Positions 10,621 to 20,517 of a DNA stretch of 64,000 bases are shown here, one piece after another (within the stretch, counting starts at the first letter, position 1; every line of letters starts with the position of its first letter). Source of the DNA: Candidatus Saccharimonadota bacterium (GTDB lineage Bacteria > Patescibacteriota > Saccharimonadia > Saccharimonadales > Saccharimonadaceae). The position numbers were made by a program, and so were the translations under genes. Under the pieces are notes generated by a model that worked only from the letters and a program-made list of their open reading frames with translations, was not told where the DNA came from and searched no databases. The stretch covers positions 46,483 to 110,482 of the forward strand of contig DAICXN010000001.1 in NCBI GenBank assembly GCA_027312165.1. Direction: 5' to 3'.

Positions 10621-11865
10621 ATGTTAGACATTCGTTTTATCCGAGAAAATCCGGAGAAGGTACAAAACTCAGCAGACAAAAAAGGCTACAATGTTAGTAT
10701 CAGACAATTGCTCGAGGTGGATGAGCGGCGTAGGCAGCTCCAAGCCGAGTCCGATAAGCTACGCGAGCGGCGCAATCAGATAGCCTCGCAAATGAAGGGC
10801 GGTAAGCCATCACCTGAGGTGATAGAGCAGGGTAAGGCTGTTAAGGACGAGTTGTCTCGTCTAGAGGCTGATTACGGGGCGGTTGACGAGCAGTATCAGT
10901 CATTGCTTCAAGGCGTTCCTAACGTCATATTTGACGATGTTCCCGAAGGGGGCGAGCAGGACAGTGTCGAGATTAGGTCATGGGGCGAGAAAAAGACTGG
11001 CGCTATAGATCACCTAGACTATGCAACTAATCGCGACTGGTTGGATTTTGAAAGAGGTGCTAAGGTGGCGGGTGCGAAGTTCTACTACCTTAAAAGTGAC
11101 CTAGCACTGTTAGAGAATGCCATTACTCAGTTTGCACTAAACAAGTTGATTGCTAAAGGGTTTACTTTTATGACAGTGCCACATATGGTTAATCAGCGAA
11201 CAATGACAGGAACTGGTTTCGCGCCAAGAACCAGTGACCAGTCGGACGAGTATTCGATTGAGGCTGAAGATCTGAGCTTGATAGCTACCGCTGAAATACC
11301 CCTAACTGGGTACCATGCCGACGAGATTATTGACGAGGATAGGCTGCCTCTCCTTTATGCCGGCTTGAGTCCTTGTTACCGTAAAGAGGCCGGGGCGGCG
11401 GGCAAGCATACTCGTGGTCTATTCCGGGTCCATCAGTTCAATAAGCTAGAGATGTATGCCTTTACGCTTCCAGACAGTTCGGCAGAGGTGCACGAGCAGA
11501 TTCTGGCTATCGAGGAAGAGATTTGGCAGGAGCTCGGCGTGGCCTACCGGGTTATTAACATTGCTGCCGGTGACCTTGGGGCTCCAGCAGCAAAAAAATA
11601 CGACATCGAATACTGGTCGCCAGTTGACCAGTCATATCGGGAGCTTACGAGCTGTTCCAACTGTACGGATTTTCAGGCACGTAACCTCAACATACGGGTG
11701 CGACGAAAGGATGGTTTAATTGAAGTGGCTCATACCTTGAATGGTACGGCTGTAAGCTTAGCGAGATCGCTGGTGGTCATTTTAGAGAACTACCAAAACG
11801 CCGACGGCACGCTAACTGTACCCGAAGCACTCCAACCCTATCTGTCGGGCCGAGAAGTGATATAA
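10621..11865 (+). CDS. serS: Seryl-tRNA synthetase
   Basis: MLDIRFIRENPEKV, class II motifs, ELTSCSNCTDFQARNLNIR. Confidence 0.97.
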   Translation: MLDIRFIRENPEKVQNSADKKGYNVSIRQLLEVDERRRQLQAESDKLRERRNQIASQMKGGKPSPEVIEQGKAVKDELSRLEADYGAVDEQYQSLLQGVPNVIFDDVPEGGEQDSVEIRSWGEKKTGAIDHLDYATNRDWLDFERGAKVAGAKFYYLKSDLALLENAITQFALNKLIAKGFTFMTVPHMVNQRTMTGTGFAPRTSDQSDEYSIEAEDLSLIATAEIPLTGYHADEIIDEDRLPLLYAGLSPCYRKEAGAAGKHTRGLFRVHQFNKLEMYAFTLPDSSAEVHEQILAIEEEIWQELGVAYRVINIAAGDLGAPAAKKYDIEYWSPVDQSYRELTSCSNCTDFQARNLNIRVRRKDGLIEVAHTLNGTAVSLARSLVVILENYQNADGTLTVPEALQPYLSGREVI

Positions 11866-11921
11866 TAGATTTATAAGCATAACAAAAACACTGTTTCCTG
11901 TAAGTAAACAAGGGGGTACGA

Positions 11922-12293
11922 ATGATAAAGAATCTAACTATAACCGGACTGAAGTACGACTTAACCGATAATACGAAAAAATATGTCGAGAAGAAAATCG
12001 GCTCACTGGACAAATATCTACCGCGTCACGCTCGAAAGAGTGTTTCAGCAGATGTAAAAATTCGTCAATTTTCAAAAACCACTGGCGATAAATATGAGGT
12101 TGAGGTAATTATCAACGTGCCTGATAAGGTAATCACAGCCAAGGACTCAACCATGAATGTATTGGCAGCAGTCGATATAGTCGAGGCAAAGCTTAATGGC
12201 CAACTGCGTAAATACAAGCAGGCTTCACTACCTCACATCGGCTTTAGGGGTGCGTTGAGCAAGTTCAAGCGAAGCTATCAGCGCGAGCGATAG
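11922..12293 (+). CDS. hpf: Ribosome hibernation promoting factor / RaiA family
   Basis: HPF fold residues; short form of 123 aa; SD-like AAGGGGG. Confidence 0.85.
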   Translation: MIKNLTITGLKYDLTDNTKKYVEKKIGSLDKYLPRHARKSVSADVKIRQFSKTTGDKYEVEVIINVPDKVITAKDSTMNVLAAVDIVEAKLNGQLRKYKQASLPHIGFRGALSKFKRSYQRER

Positions 12294-12407
12294 ATTGATC
12301 ACTTTAGCCAAGCGGACCTAACAGGTATATTTCCTCTTTAAATCTTTAGACAAAAGCGCTACAATAGTAGAAGTTGTAGATTTATGCTGAAAGCGAGGGA
12401 TTTTTAG

Positions 12408-15041
12408 ATGGGATTGACGAGGCAAAAGGCGCTGACTAAGGTATTTGGTGATCCGCAAGTGCGGATATTGAAGAGGCTGCAAAAAAGAGTCGGAGCTATC
12501 AATGACCTGGCCCCAGCCTACAAAAAAATGACAGATGCGGAGCTGCGCAAGCAGACTGAGCTGCTAAAGGCGAAACTCGCTAAAAAGGGTGCTGACTTGG
12601 ATACTATCCTGCCTGAGGCTTTTGCCACCGTGCGCGAAGCGGCCGATCGCACTCTTGGAATGCGTCCATTTGACGTCCAGCTGATTGGCGGTATCGCTCT
12701 GCATGAAGGTAACGTGGCAGAGATGAAGACTGGTGAGGGTAAAACCTTAGTTGCTACCTTGCCATCATACCTCAATGCATTAACCGAAAAGGGTGTGCAT
12801 GTCGTTACGGTTAATGACTACTTGGCTCAGCGTGATGCAGGCTGGAACGGTGAAATGTTCGAGTTCTTGGGGCTAACCACTGGCTGTATCATTAACGAAG
12901 CGTCATTTGTTTATGACAAGAATTATGACAACGAGAATCATACCGATCCTCGAATGAAAAAGTTGCGCCCGGTGACTCGTAAAGAGGCCTATCAGGCCGA
13001 TATAACCTATGGAACCAACAATGAGTTTGGCTTTGACTACCTCAGGGATAATATGGTCAACGACATGGAGCTATTGCGCCAACGAGAGCTCAATTTTGCG
13101 ATTGTTGATGAGGTCGACTCGATTTTGATTGACGAGGCAAGGACGCCTTTGATTATCTCGGCTCCAGCCGCTGAAAATCCCGACAGCTACTATACCTTTG
13201 CAAAGATTGCCGCAAAGCTTGTGCCGGATGATTATATTCTGGATGAGAAGCGTCGCAGTGTTTCTTTGACCGACCAGGGTGTTGAAAAGGTTCAGAAAAT
13301 GCTCGGCGTGAAAAACCTTTACACGCCAGACCACGTCAGAAGCGTCTACCACATGGATCAAGCGCTAAGAGCGCAGACTCTATTTAAACGAGACAAGGAC
13401 TACGTGGTGACTCGAGAGGGCGAAGTGATTATCGTCGACGAGCACACGGGCCGCTTGATGCAAGGCCGACGCTACAACGAAGGACTTCATCAGGCGATTG
13501 AGGCTAAAGAAGGTGTGCCAGTTCTGCAAGAGAGTATGACTTTGGCCACAGTTTCCTTCCAGAACTATTTCCGCCTTTATGATAAATTATCTGGCATGAC
13601 AGGTACGGCATTTACCGAGGCGGAGGAGTTTCAGCAGATCTACAGTCTTGATGTTATACAGATTCCACCAAATCGACCAATTGCGCGTATCGACAAAGAG
13701 GACTTGATATTTAAGACCGAGAAGGGCAAACTGAAGGCTGTAGCCGAAGCAGTCAAGGAGTACAACAAGCAGGGCCGTCCAGTTTTGGTGGGCTCTGGCT
13801 CTATTGCAAAAAATGAACTTATTGCCGCACATCTTGAGAAAGAGGGTATCAAGTTCGAGCTGCTTAACGCAAAAAATAATGAACGAGAAGCGGCAATCGT
13901 CGAGAGAGCTGGCGAAAAGGGTGCGGTTACTCTGGCGACAAATATTGCCGGTCGAGGAACTGACATCAAGATTACCGATGAGGTAAAGAAGCTTGGCGGT
14001 CTGGTTGTGATCGGTTCGGAGCGTCATGAATCAAGGCGCATCGACAACCAGCTTCGAGGACGAGGTGGACGTCAGGGCGATCCAGGTGAAACTCAATTCT
14101 ACGTCTCTACCGAGGATGATTTAATGCGCATATTCCAGGGTGAACGCATCGCGGTGCTGATGGATCGTTTAGGTGTTGATGAAGATACGCCGATTCAAAA
14201 CCGTGCCGTCTCAAAGACGCTTGAAGCGGCCCAGAAGCGCGTAGAGGGCTATAACTTTGACACTCGCAAACAAGTTGTTCAGTACGACAACGTGATTAAT
14301 CGACATCGTCGGGTAGTCTATACGATGCGACGAAAGATTTTGGAAGGTGACAATATCCAACCCGAAATTCATCGTTTGCTTGAGGAAAAAGTCCGCGAAC
14401 TCACGGCAGTTCCTTCAAACAATAATCCAAAGTTCGTTGAAGAGTTTACCTTTATTTTTCCGGTAGATGAAACTGAGGTTGCGGAGATCGGCAGAGATAA
14501 AAAAGACAAGTCTCGATTTGCTCGAGCTCTTGAGTTGACTCACAAAGCTTATGCTAACAAAGAAGAGGAAATTGGTACCGAGCAGCTCCGCGGAGTTGAG
14601 CGAGAGGTTTATATGGCCGTGCTTGATACTTTGTGGATGCAGCATCTAGAGAACATGCAGCATTTGAGGGAGGGCATTCATTGGCGAAGTGTCGGCCAGC
14701 GTGATCCACTTGTCGAGTACCGCTCTGAAAGCCAGAAACTTTTCGAAAGTCTGCAGACCAACCTAAGAAACGAAGTGCTAAACACCATCTTCCGTATCCA
14801 CAAGCATGACGCAGTGGTTCGGCAGTCTCAGGATGATGAATATGATACAGAGCTGACACGTTTGGCGGAGTCGGCGGTTGAAAAGGGCGTCAACGAGTTA
14901 GGCTCGGGTGAAGCTAATCGTGACGATGATTTTTCAGTAAAAAAAGGCAGCAGTAACGCAGAGGTTAATCGCGCCAAAAACGCTGCTCGCAAGAAGAAAA
15001 AAGCCGCACGACAGAATCGCAAGAAGAAAAACCATAAGTAA
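12408..15041 (+). CDS. secA: Preprotein translocase ATPase SecA
   Basis: MKTGEGKTLVATLPSYLNAL, DEVDSILIDEARTPLIIS, GRGTDIKI; lysine-rich C-terminus. Confidence 0.97.
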   Translation: MGLTRQKALTKVFGDPQVRILKRLQKRVGAINDLAPAYKKMTDAELRKQTELLKAKLAKKGADLDTILPEAFATVREAADRTLGMRPFDVQLIGGIALHEGNVAEMKTGEGKTLVATLPSYLNALTEKGVHVVTVNDYLAQRDAGWNGEMFEFLGLTTGCIINEASFVYDKNYDNENHTDPRMKKLRPVTRKEAYQADITYGTNNEFGFDYLRDNMVNDMELLRQRELNFAIVDEVDSILIDEARTPLIISAPAAENPDSYYTFAKIAAKLVPDDYILDEKRRSVSLTDQGVEKVQKMLGVKNLYTPDHVRSVYHMDQALRAQTLFKRDKDYVVTREGEVIIVDEHTGRLMQGRRYNEGLHQAIEAKEGVPVLQESMTLATVSFQNYFRLYDKLSGMTGTAFTEAEEFQQIYSLDVIQIPPNRPIARIDKEDLIFKTEKGKLKAVAEAVKEYNKQGRPVLVGSGSIAKNELIAAHLEKEGIKFELLNAKNNEREAAIVERAGEKGAVTLATNIAGRGTDIKITDEVKKLGGLVVIGSERHESRRIDNQLRGRGGRQGDPGETQFYVSTEDDLMRIFQGERIAVLMDRLGVDEDTPIQNRAVSKTLEAAQKRVEGYNFDTRKQVVQYDNVINRHRRVVYTMRRKILEGDNIQPEIHRLLEEKVRELTAVPSNNNPKFVEEFTFIFPVDETEVAEIGRDKKDKSRFARALELTHKAYANKEEEIGTEQLRGVEREVYMAVLDTLWMQHLENMQHLREGIHWRSVGQRDPLVEYRSESQKLFESLQTNLRNEVLNTIFRIHKHDAVVRQSQDDEYDTELTRLAESAVEKGVNELGSGEANRDDDFSVKKGSSNAEVNRAKNAARKKKKAARQNRKKKNHK

Positions 15042-15073
15042 TATATAACCAGGTGGGCAGAGGGTACGGGCTG

Positions 15074-16351
15074 ATGAAACACACAGTTGAGGAAATTAGA
15101 TTAAAAAATGGTGCGCGGGGACTGTTGATAGATGTGCCTGACGCAACGGTCATGAGCTTCCAGTTTCACTTTAGGGCTGGCAACCGTTACGTTCGTGATA
15201 AGGAAATCTATGAAACTGCTCATATTATGGAGCACATGGCTTTTGGGGCTAATGATAGCTTTCGTTCGGAACACGCTTACGAGCAGGAATTTACCAAGAA
15301 CGGCGCCTATCACAACGCCTATACTTCTGACTATGCTATGGTCTACGAAGCTGCCTGTGCCGACTTCGAGTGGGACAGGATCTTGGATCTACAGCGAATA
15401 GCTATTACAACTCCACGCTTTAACAACGCAGAACTAGAGGCTGAGAAGGGCAATGTCCGAAGTGAACTAACAGGCTATCTGAATAATCACAATCGGGTGA
15501 TGTGGCCGCGAATCCAGCAGGCCCTCGGTGAGGACATACTTACATTTAACCAGCGCCTGAAGACTATTTCAGGTATAACACTGAGGGACATAAAAGAACA
15601 CCACCGCCGAACACACACACTTCAAAATCTTCGATTCGTCGTGGCGGGTAAGCTGAAGGGTCGAAAAAAGCGAGTTCGAGAAATGCTTGAGAGCTGGCAG
15701 CTGGAGAGTGGCGAAAGGTTTGCGATACCGCATAACGAGTTGAATCGGGCTAATCCCGTGCTAATCAGACGCAAAGAGGCTTCCAATCTGAACTTTGGCT
15801 GGTCGCTGAGCGTCCCGCGAGAGCTGAGCGATGCGGAGGCGGATGCCATGGATAGCTTGAACCATATTCTGACAGGTACAATGAGCTCGCGAATTTTTGG
15901 GGCCGCTAGGAAAAAAGGTTTGGCTTACGGCATGTTTAGCGATACCTCTGTTGGCTTCTATGATTCGGCATGGGACTTTGGGGGCCAGGTAAATCTAGAA
16001 ACTGCAGAAGAGCTGTTCGACGTGATGGTGCGCGAGCTGAGGCGGGTAGTGAACGGTACGATTGAACCTGAGGATATCGAAGCTGCAAAATCATACGCCA
16101 TTGGACGCTACCAAATGGGGGCTCAGACTGTTGCTCAGATAAGCGGCTTTTACACTAGTCGCTACTTTGCCGACGATGTCGTTAAAGACTATGAAAAGGT
16201 TCCAGCGGATATCTTAGCGGTTAACCAGGAGCAAATTGTTGAGACAGCTCGAGAGTTCTTCTCCGCTAATACATGGGTGCTGGCTGGGGTAAGTTGTGGC
16301 GATAGGGAGCTGTTGATGAAACTTCAGGATAAGCTGGAGACGCTATTTTAG
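15074..16351 (+). CDS. M16 family metallopeptidase
   Basis: Peptidase M16 N- and C-terminal domain pattern (HIMEHMAFG, GLAYGMFSD); ATG at 15074 preferred. Confidence 0.85.
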   Translation: MKHTVEEIRLKNGARGLLIDVPDATVMSFQFHFRAGNRYVRDKEIYETAHIMEHMAFGANDSFRSEHAYEQEFTKNGAYHNAYTSDYAMVYEAACADFEWDRILDLQRIAITTPRFNNAELEAEKGNVRSELTGYLNNHNRVMWPRIQQALGEDILTFNQRLKTISGITLRDIKEHHRRTHTLQNLRFVVAGKLKGRKKRVREMLESWQLESGERFAIPHNELNRANPVLIRRKEASNLNFGWSLSVPRELSDAEADAMDSLNHILTGTMSSRIFGAARKKGLAYGMFSDTSVGFYDSAWDFGGQVNLETAEELFDVMVRELRRVVNGTIEPEDIEAAKSYAIGRYQMGAQTVAQISGFYTSRYFADDVVKDYEKVPADILAVNQEQIVETAREFFSANTWVLAGVSCGDRELLMKLQDKLETLF

Positions 16352-16352
16352 T

Positions 16353-17645
16353 ATGAAAATTGCAATTGCCGGCTTCGGGGTTGAGGGTCGGGTCAATTAC
16401 AGTTATTTTCGAGCTCAGTTTCCTGAGGCGGAGTTTACGATTGTTGATGAGAGGCTGAGTCGGGAGGATCTACCTGAGGAAGCTGAGGTTATCGATGGCG
16501 AAGATGCCTTTAGTCAGCTAGAGGGATTTGACCTAGTTATTCGAACAGCCGGCTTATCACCATACAAGATTAAAACCACTGGAAAGATCTGGTCGGCCAC
16601 AAACGAATTCTTTGCTCAATGTCCAGCTAAGATTGTTGGGGTAACTGGCACCAAAGGCAAAGGCACGACAGCGAGTTTGATCACGAATATTTTGTCCGCA
16701 GCCGGCAAAAAGGTCCACCTGGTTGGTAATATCGGCGTGCCGGCTCTTGAGGTTTTGTCTAACATTAAAGCTGATGACATTGTGATTTACGAGCTGAGTA
16801 GCTTTCAGCTTTGGGACATTGAGAGGTCGCCGAGTATTGCAGTAGTGCTGATGGTTGAGCAGGATCATCTGGATGTGCATATTGATATGACGGATTATGT
16901 CAAGGCCAAGGGGCGTATTGCGCGCTACCAGCTGCCTGGTGACGTTATAGTTTATCATCCCACGAACCCTTACTCTCAAGAAATAGCGTCGGCTTCTCCA
17001 GCTAGGAAGATTCGTTATTGTACGGATGACGATGGCGCGGCGAAGGTTGAGGCGAACAATTTTGTTGTTCAGGGGCACGCTATATCTAGTTTTGACACCC
17101 TGCATCTAGTGGGTGAGCATAACTTAGATAATGCCTGTGCGGCAATCACTGTTGCGAAGCAACTAGGGGTTAATGATGAGGCGATTCGCGAAGGCATCGC
17201 CAGCTTTAAGGGCCTAGACCACCGACTTAAATTCGTGGCGGAAGTTGATGGCGTGGGTTACTACGATGATAGTATCGCGACTACGCCTGGTTCAGCTATC
17301 GCCGCCTTACGATCTTTTGATCAGCCAAAAATAATTATTCTTGGCGGGTCGGACAAGGGAGCTAACTATGATGAGATTATTAAAGTCGCCAAGGATACAG
17401 AGTCGAGGGTGGTAGCGATTGGTCAAACGGGAGAAGTAATTCATAAGCTATGTCTAGAGCATGGGGTAGAGGTTTTTCGGGAGCTTGGCGGCATGGTCGA
17501 TATTGTGCGTACCGCGTCATCCTTGGCTCGACCGGGTGATGTCGTTATTTTAAGTCCAGCGAGCGCAAGTTTTGACATGTTTTCTAGTTACGCAGATAGG
17601 GGCGATCAATTTGTAGCTGCCGTCGAGTCTCTTGGTAGATCATAA
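16353..17645 (+). CDS. murD: UDP-N-acetylmuramoylalanine--D-glutamate ligase
   Basis: Mur ligase motifs GVTGTKGKGTTASL, YELSSFQL, HRLKFV, LGGSDKGANYDE. Confidence 0.93.
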   Translation: MKIAIAGFGVEGRVNYSYFRAQFPEAEFTIVDERLSREDLPEEAEVIDGEDAFSQLEGFDLVIRTAGLSPYKIKTTGKIWSATNEFFAQCPAKIVGVTGTKGKGTTASLITNILSAAGKKVHLVGNIGVPALEVLSNIKADDIVIYELSSFQLWDIERSPSIAVVLMVEQDHLDVHIDMTDYVKAKGRIARYQLPGDVIVYHPTNPYSQEIASASPARKIRYCTDDDGAAKVEANNFVVQGHAISSFDTLHLVGEHNLDNACAAITVAKQLGVNDEAIREGIASFKGLDHRLKFVAEVDGVGYYDDSIATTPGSAIAALRSFDQPKIIILGGSDKGANYDEIIKVAKDTESRVVAIGQTGEVIHKLCLEHGVEVFRELGGMVDIVRTASSLARPGDVVILSPASASFDMFSSYADRGDQFVAAVESLGRS

Positions 17646-17662
17646 GGTGTTACAATAAACTC

Positions 17663-18757
17663 ATGCAGCCATTAAAAAAAAGGGTGGAGACACTAGTTGA
17701 AAATCTAGATCGAGCGAAAAGCGCTCTGAATTTTTTTGTGCTGGAGCAGGAGTTGGCTGATTTAGATAATCAGCTTAATGAGCCTGAGATATGGAATAAT
17801 CCTGAATTTGCTCAAAGTTTAGCGAAGAAAGCTTCCGCCGTGCGTCAGGCGGTTCAGCCTTGGCAGATTCTAACGGTTCAATTGGCCGATCTGGTGGAGC
17901 TCATGGAACTTGGAGATGACGACATGATTCCGGAATTTGAGGCGCAAATCGGAGCAATAGAAAGTGAGTTTGAAATTCGCAAAACTGATCTATTATTTAG
18001 CGGCAAGTATGACAACCGCGAGGCAGTTGTGCGGATATCGGCAGGTGTTGGCGGACTGGATGCTCAGGACTTTGCGGCCATTTTGGAGCGAATGTACTTG
18101 CGCTGGACTGAGCGACATGAGATGAAGGCTGATGTTATTGAAAGATCAACCAATGACGAAGCGGGAATTAAGACTAGTGTGTTTGAGGTATCGGGTCCAT
18201 TTGCATACGGCAAGCTCAAATCTGAGAATGGCGTCCACCGTCTTGTCAGACTAAGTCCGTTTAATTCTGATAGTTTGCGGCAAACATCCTTTGCGCTAGT
18301 TGAGGTATTGCCAAAGATTGACGCTCCGGAGGAGGTTGAGCTTGAGCCGGCTGAGTTGAAAATTGATGTATATCGTGCTGGCGGTCATGGTGGTCAAAGC
18401 GTAAATACCACTGACAGTGCAGTTAGGGTAACGCATCTGCCAACCGGTTTAGTGGTTGCTATCCAAAATGAGCGTTCACAGTTGCAAAACAAAGAGACGG
18501 CGCTGAGTATTCTGCGCTCAAAGCTTTTAGCGATGCAGTTAGAGCAGCACGCGTCATCGGTGGCTGACCTGCGAGCGGGTGAGTCGGCTAACTGGGGTAG
18601 TCAAATTCGTAACTATGTCATGCACCCTTACACACTGGTTAAGGATACGCGCACGAAATATGAGGAAAAAGATGTCCAGAAGGTTCTAGATGGGCAGATT
18701 GATGGTTTCATCTATAGCTTCCTTGAGTATAGCCAGTCTAGTAACCTAGACAGTTAA
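17663..18757 (+). CDS. prfB: Peptide chain release factor 2
   Basis: GGHGGQSVNTTDSAV and RF2-type SPF in VRLSPFNSDSLRQTSFA; single uninterrupted frame. Confidence 0.95.
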   Translation: MQPLKKRVETLVENLDRAKSALNFFVLEQELADLDNQLNEPEIWNNPEFAQSLAKKASAVRQAVQPWQILTVQLADLVELMELGDDDMIPEFEAQIGAIESEFEIRKTDLLFSGKYDNREAVVRISAGVGGLDAQDFAAILERMYLRWTERHEMKADVIERSTNDEAGIKTSVFEVSGPFAYGKLKSENGVHRLVRLSPFNSDSLRQTSFALVEVLPKIDAPEEVELEPAELKIDVYRAGGHGGQSVNTTDSAVRVTHLPTGLVVAIQNERSQLQNKETALSILRSKLLAMQLEQHASSVADLRAGESANWGSQIRNYVMHPYTLVKDTRTKYEEKDVQKVLDGQIDGFIYSFLEYSQSSNLDS

Positions 18758-18800
18758 TCCGCTCGCGTTTATTGCCAGTAAATGATACAATAAAACAAGT

Positions 18801-19484
18801 ATGATTTTACTTGATAGGGTAACGAAGGCATACGGTAAAGAGGGTAAGCCAGCACTTAATCGCGTGAGTGTCCATATTAGCGCTGGCGAGTTTGTAATAC
18901 TTGTAGGAACCAGTGGAGCTGGCAAGTCAACCTTGCTTTCGTTGCTAACTCGAGCTGAAAAGCCGAGCAGTGGAAAGATTGTCGTTGGTGGCATTGACTA
19001 TGACACTCTAAAAGATAGGCACATCCCGTTGCTTCGACGCAAAATCGGTGTGGTATTTCAAGATTTTAAGCTGCTGCCGAATCGAACGGTTTTTGAAAAT
19101 GTCGCTTTTGCTTTAGAGATAGCTGGTATGACCAATCGAGAGATAAAGAGCACGGTGCCAAAAGTGATTGACCTAGTCGGACTAACGGGCAAAGAGAAAA
19201 GCTTTCCGCATCAGCTGTCGGGTGGTGAGCGGCAGCGAGTGGCAATTGCCCGGGCAGTGGTGCGTCAGCCGAAGATTTTGATTGCTGACGAGCCTACCGG
19301 AAACCTCGATCCGAAACACAGCTGGGAAATTGTTAAGTTGCTGGAGAAAATTAACAAGTATGGGACAACCGTTCTCCTGACGACGCATAACGTCGACATT
19401 GTTAACAAGCTCAAGCGCCGGGTGATTACAATTGACGGTGGTAAAATTACCTCAGATGAGGCAAAGGGAAGTTATCGGCAATGA
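18801..19484 (+). CDS. ftsE: Cell division ATP-binding protein FtsE
   Basis: [46 protein letters not shown]; followed by ftsX. Confidence 0.95.
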   Translation: MILLDRVTKAYGKEGKPALNRVSVHISAGEFVILVGTSGAGKSTLLSLLTRAEKPSSGKIVVGGIDYDTLKDRHIPLLRRKIGVVFQDFKLLPNRTVFENVAFALEIAGMTNREIKSTVPKVIDLVGLTGKEKSFPHQLSGGERQRVAIARAVVRQPKILIADEPTGNLDPKHSWEIVKLLEKINKYGTTVLLTTHNVDIVNKLKRRVITIDGGKITSDEAKGSYRQ

Positions 19485-20446
19485 GTAAGAAATCTCCGAA
19501 GAAAAATAAGCAACAGCGACGAACTATGCTGGCGTTCATGCGCATTTTTCGCTACGGCATCAGTAACTTTAGTCGAAACGTCTGGCTAACGGTTGCAGCA
19601 ACGGCCGTCATGGCGGTAACTTTGCTTATTGTCATGATTACTTTGGTGTCGCGAAACGTACTGCTTGAAACGGTGTCTGATATCAGCAAGAGTGTCGACA
19701 TGTCTATCTATCTCCGAGGTGACGCAGCTGAAGAGGATATCTTGGAGGTAAAGGATAGGGTAGAGAGCTTGAGTAACGTCGAGTCTGTGCGCTACATTAG
19801 TGCAGCCCAGGCCCGAGAGGACCAGGCGCAGCAGAATAAGGACGACCCGGCAATACTGGAGGCGATTCGTGAAGCCTCAAACCGGATGTCAGCGACCCTG
19901 CGCGTTTCACTGACTGATATAAACGACACAGCTTCACTTGACGAGTTTACTCAAAAAGACGGATTGTACCAGCAAATAAAAGATCCCTCTAAGTCTCCGT
20001 CATTCCAGGGTGAGCGGCGAGCTGCTATCAGCAGCATTGGTGAGTGGGTTAAGTTGGCCGAGGTGGGCGGCGGTACGATGACGGCGGTATTCGTGATTAT
20101 TTCATCGCTAGTTGTCTTTAATACGATTCGAATGGCTATATTTAATCGCAAGGATGAAATCCACATGATGAAATTGATTGGTGCAGGCAAGGAGTTTATC
20201 CGCGGACCATTTCTGGTGGAGGCAGTGATGTACGGAGTTATTGCCGCGGTTGTGGCGACGGCTGCTGGATTTGGGCTGGTTATGGCGGCGAGGCAGCCGC
20301 TGGCTCAGTATGGACTACCGATAGAGAATACTCTTGCTTCGATGGCAGAGAGCGTTGGTCTTATTCTGGTGGGGATGATTCTACTTGGTTCGCTAATCGG
20401 CGTAGTATCATCCTATATCGCCACGAGAAAGCACCTGCGAGTTTAG
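19481..20446 (+). CDS. ftsX: Cell division permease FtsX
   Basis: FtsX topology, overlap with ftsE, extracytoplasmic ECD after first TM. Confidence 0.93.
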   Translation: MSKKSPKKNKQQRRTMLAFMRIFRYGISNFSRNVWLTVAATAVMAVTLLIVMITLVSRNVLLETVSDISKSVDMSIYLRGDAAEEDILEVKDRVESLSNVESVRYISAAQAREDQAQQNKDDPAILEAIREASNRMSATLRVSLTDINDTASLDEFTQKDGLYQQIKDPSKSPSFQGERRAAISSIGEWVKLAEVGGGTMTAVFVIISSLVVFNTIRMAIFNRKDEIHMMKLIGAGKEFIRGPFLVEAVMYGVIAAVVATAAGFGLVMAARQPLAQYGLPIENTLASMAESVGLILVGMILLGSLIGVVSSYIATRKHLRV

Positions 20447-20517
20447 CAGCAGATTAAACTATTTTTTGCCTAAGATATATCAATATATAGACTGAGTCCT
20501 GATATAGTAATTATTAA

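Noticed and set aside
17663-18757. Programmed +1 frameshift in prfB
   Set aside because: The gene is one continuous frame from ATG with no in-frame early stop, so no frameshift is needed.
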